Below are positions 56,544 to 57,452 of a stretch of DNA of 57,452 nucleotides, piece after piece; position 1 is the first letter of the stretch; every line of letters begins with the position of its first letter. The stretch is from assembly GCA_947364395.1 (NCBI GenBank), contig CANASS010000007.1:1-57452 (forward strand), written 5' to 3'. Position numbers and translations under genes: made by a program. The notes below the pieces were generated by a model that made no database searches, was not told where the DNA came from, and worked only from the letters and a program-made list of their open reading frames with translations. This stretch comes from an uncultured bacterium (GTDB taxonomy: Bacteria > Bacillota > Clostridia > Oscillospirales > Oscillospiraceae).

Positions 56544-57077
56544 ATGAAACGTATCTTCACCGCAATGTGCGCTCTGGCCCTGCTGCTGGCGAGCTGCACC
56601 CCCGCCCTGGCCGCCGAGCTCCCCAAACTGTCCGCCCCGCCCTCCCAGGAGCCGGAGCGGAGCTGCTACTACCCCGTCAAGGTGGAGGAGTACACCACAG
56701 GTCCTCTGGACGAGCTTCGCATCGACAAGGTATACCAGCTCTCCTTGGGGGACGACCCCAGCGGCATCCCCACTGAGGATTTCACCCGCAACGGGCGGCT
56801 GTATTACCTGCTGGACATGGTTCGGAAGGACGAGGTGGGGGTGGACACCCAAACCCACACTGAGACGGTGACCCTGGCCAGCGACACGGACATGATGGAC
56901 GCCATCCTCCAGCGGCTGGACGCTGAAATGGAATTCACGACGGAGGACGGCTACACCGGCGTTCTCCGGCTGGACCACACCAGCGTCCAGGTCACCACCG
57001 ACGGCTACGCCAGCAAAACCACCTCCCTGTCCGCCACCCGCACCTATCCGAATTTGTCCGAAGTGAATCACAGTTAA
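56544..57077 (+). pseudogene. Truncated secreted protein of a conjugative element
   Basis: 177 residues from ATG 56544 after GGAGGAAATCAAC. The signal sequence KRIFTAMCALALLLASCTPA has a possible lipobox LASC. The middle contains RNGRLYYLLDMVRKDEVGVD and TVTLASDTDM. In related element proteins SATRTYPNLS is followed by a long extracellular repeat region; here it is cut after TYPNLSEVNHS and a stop, so about half is lost. The breakpoint is near 57060. Likely non-functional. Confidence 0.65.
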
Positions 57078-57122
57078 GGATATTACATCAAACAACCCAC
57101 GCTTACACAGCGAAAGATTATC

Positions 57123-57160
57123 AAAGGGCGGAGAATTATGAGTACATTTCTCTGCCCTTT
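57123..57160. terminator. Bidirectional terminator near the end of the window
   Basis: AAAGGGCGGAGAA (57123-57135) pairs with TTCTCTGCCCTTT (57148-57160), flanked by A/T on both sides; suited to the truncated gene on the left and the reverse kinase gene on the right. Confidence 0.75.
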
Positions 57161-57195
57161 AATCCTATATAGCGAACCTAAATTCGGGGAACAAA

Positions 57196-57452
57196 TTATT
57201 TTTCAAGTGAAAAAGAAACTGAAATACTAGTTCCCCTCCCCATTGTACTGTGCAGATCGAGGTCGGCATGATGGTACTGCGCAATATGCTTGACGATCGA
57301 CAGCCCCAGCCCGGTGCCACCGGAAGCCTTGGAGCGGCTTTTATCCACTCGGAAAAACCGTTCAAATACTCGCGTCTGATACTCCGGGGGGATGCCGATC
57401 CCAGTATCTTTTACGGAAACAGTTATGGCGGTATCGCCTGCTGAAACAGCAA
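57196..57452 (-). CDS. Sensor histidine kinase, C-terminal part (continues beyond window)
   Basis: The last 85 codons of a PhoR/VanS-type kinase: ITVSVKDTGIGIPPEYQTRV, FERFFRVDKSRSKASGGTGL, GLSIVKHIAQYHHADLDL. The G1 (DTGIGI) and G2 (GGTGLGL) boxes of the HATPase domain are intact, and the frame stops at 57196. The dimerisation and sensor domains lie outside. Composition is less GC-rich than the core, so it may also be accessory DNA. Confidence 0.88.
   Translation of the reverse strand, partial: AVSAGDTAITVSVKDTGIGIPPEYQTRVFERFFRVDKSRSKASGGTGLGLSIVKHIAQYHHADLDLHSTMGRGTSISVSFSLEK

Overview
The window looks like chromosome of a GC-rich, anaerobic, spore-forming clostridium. The gene content and protein style point to the Oscillospiraceae/Flavonifractor-Lawsonibacter type of gut Firmicutes; this is inference from gene content, not a database match. 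Sporulation genes are spread through it (spoIIP, the spoIIAA-spoIIAB-sigF operon, spoVAD-spoVAE, a SpoVB-like flippase). Fermentation and stress genes (ackA, CIRCE-controlled clpB) and a T-box-controlled valS also fit a Gram-positive host.

Layout. 1-5000 is a graveyard of mobile DNA: an IS630-type transposase fragment, an intact IS5/IS427-type element (724-1529) inserted beside it, the last codons of a rubrerythrin gene, a resolvase tail, and a decayed prophage lysis/tail-end cassette (tail-associated protein, holin, lipoprotein, endolysin) full of stops and deletions. A 31-residue hydrophobic peptide gene (4756-4851) lies at its edge. 5373-8404 is a two-component system. 8450-11403 holds spoIIP (reverse) and an AbrB-like regulator with an ABC exporter. 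11537-16147 holds a bactofilin, an Lrp-like regulator overlapping an aminotransferase, a ThrH-type phosphatase and a DUF1015 protein, which together look like an amino-acid (probably serine-family) unit. 16194-21213 has two tandem membrane microproteins, T-box/valS and the sigma-F operon.

21269-25315 (reverse) carries lipid/envelope genes: an LPG-synthase-like flippase, a diacylglycerol glycosyltransferase, an acyl-ACP thioesterase and a Cys-rich unknown. Then come spoVAD-spoVAE, an AT-rich HIT-domain gene that looks imported, an HPr without the usual regulatory serine, a Nudix hydrolase, a GH13 amylosucrase-like enzyme, a DEDDh exonuclease, ackA and divergent tmcAL. 34338-44328 contains two similar divergent modules (small helical protein plus Xre regulator with repeated operators), pepT, a rhomboid-like protein, a MOP flippase, a class I amidotransferase, an MFS transporter behind a structured leader with two mutually exclusive stems, and clpB.

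44528-57452 has a Lar-like phage protein, a 1033-residue hybrid histidine kinase, glgA with a repetitive N-terminal extension, a polar amino-acid ABC transporter, ogt, tRNA-Arg(CCG), then fragments of an integrative/conjugative element (double ribbon-helix-helix protein, zinc ribbon, DUF3991/Toprim protein, truncated secreted protein), and ends inside a sensor kinase. Only conserved motifs readable by eye were used; all family names are motif-based.
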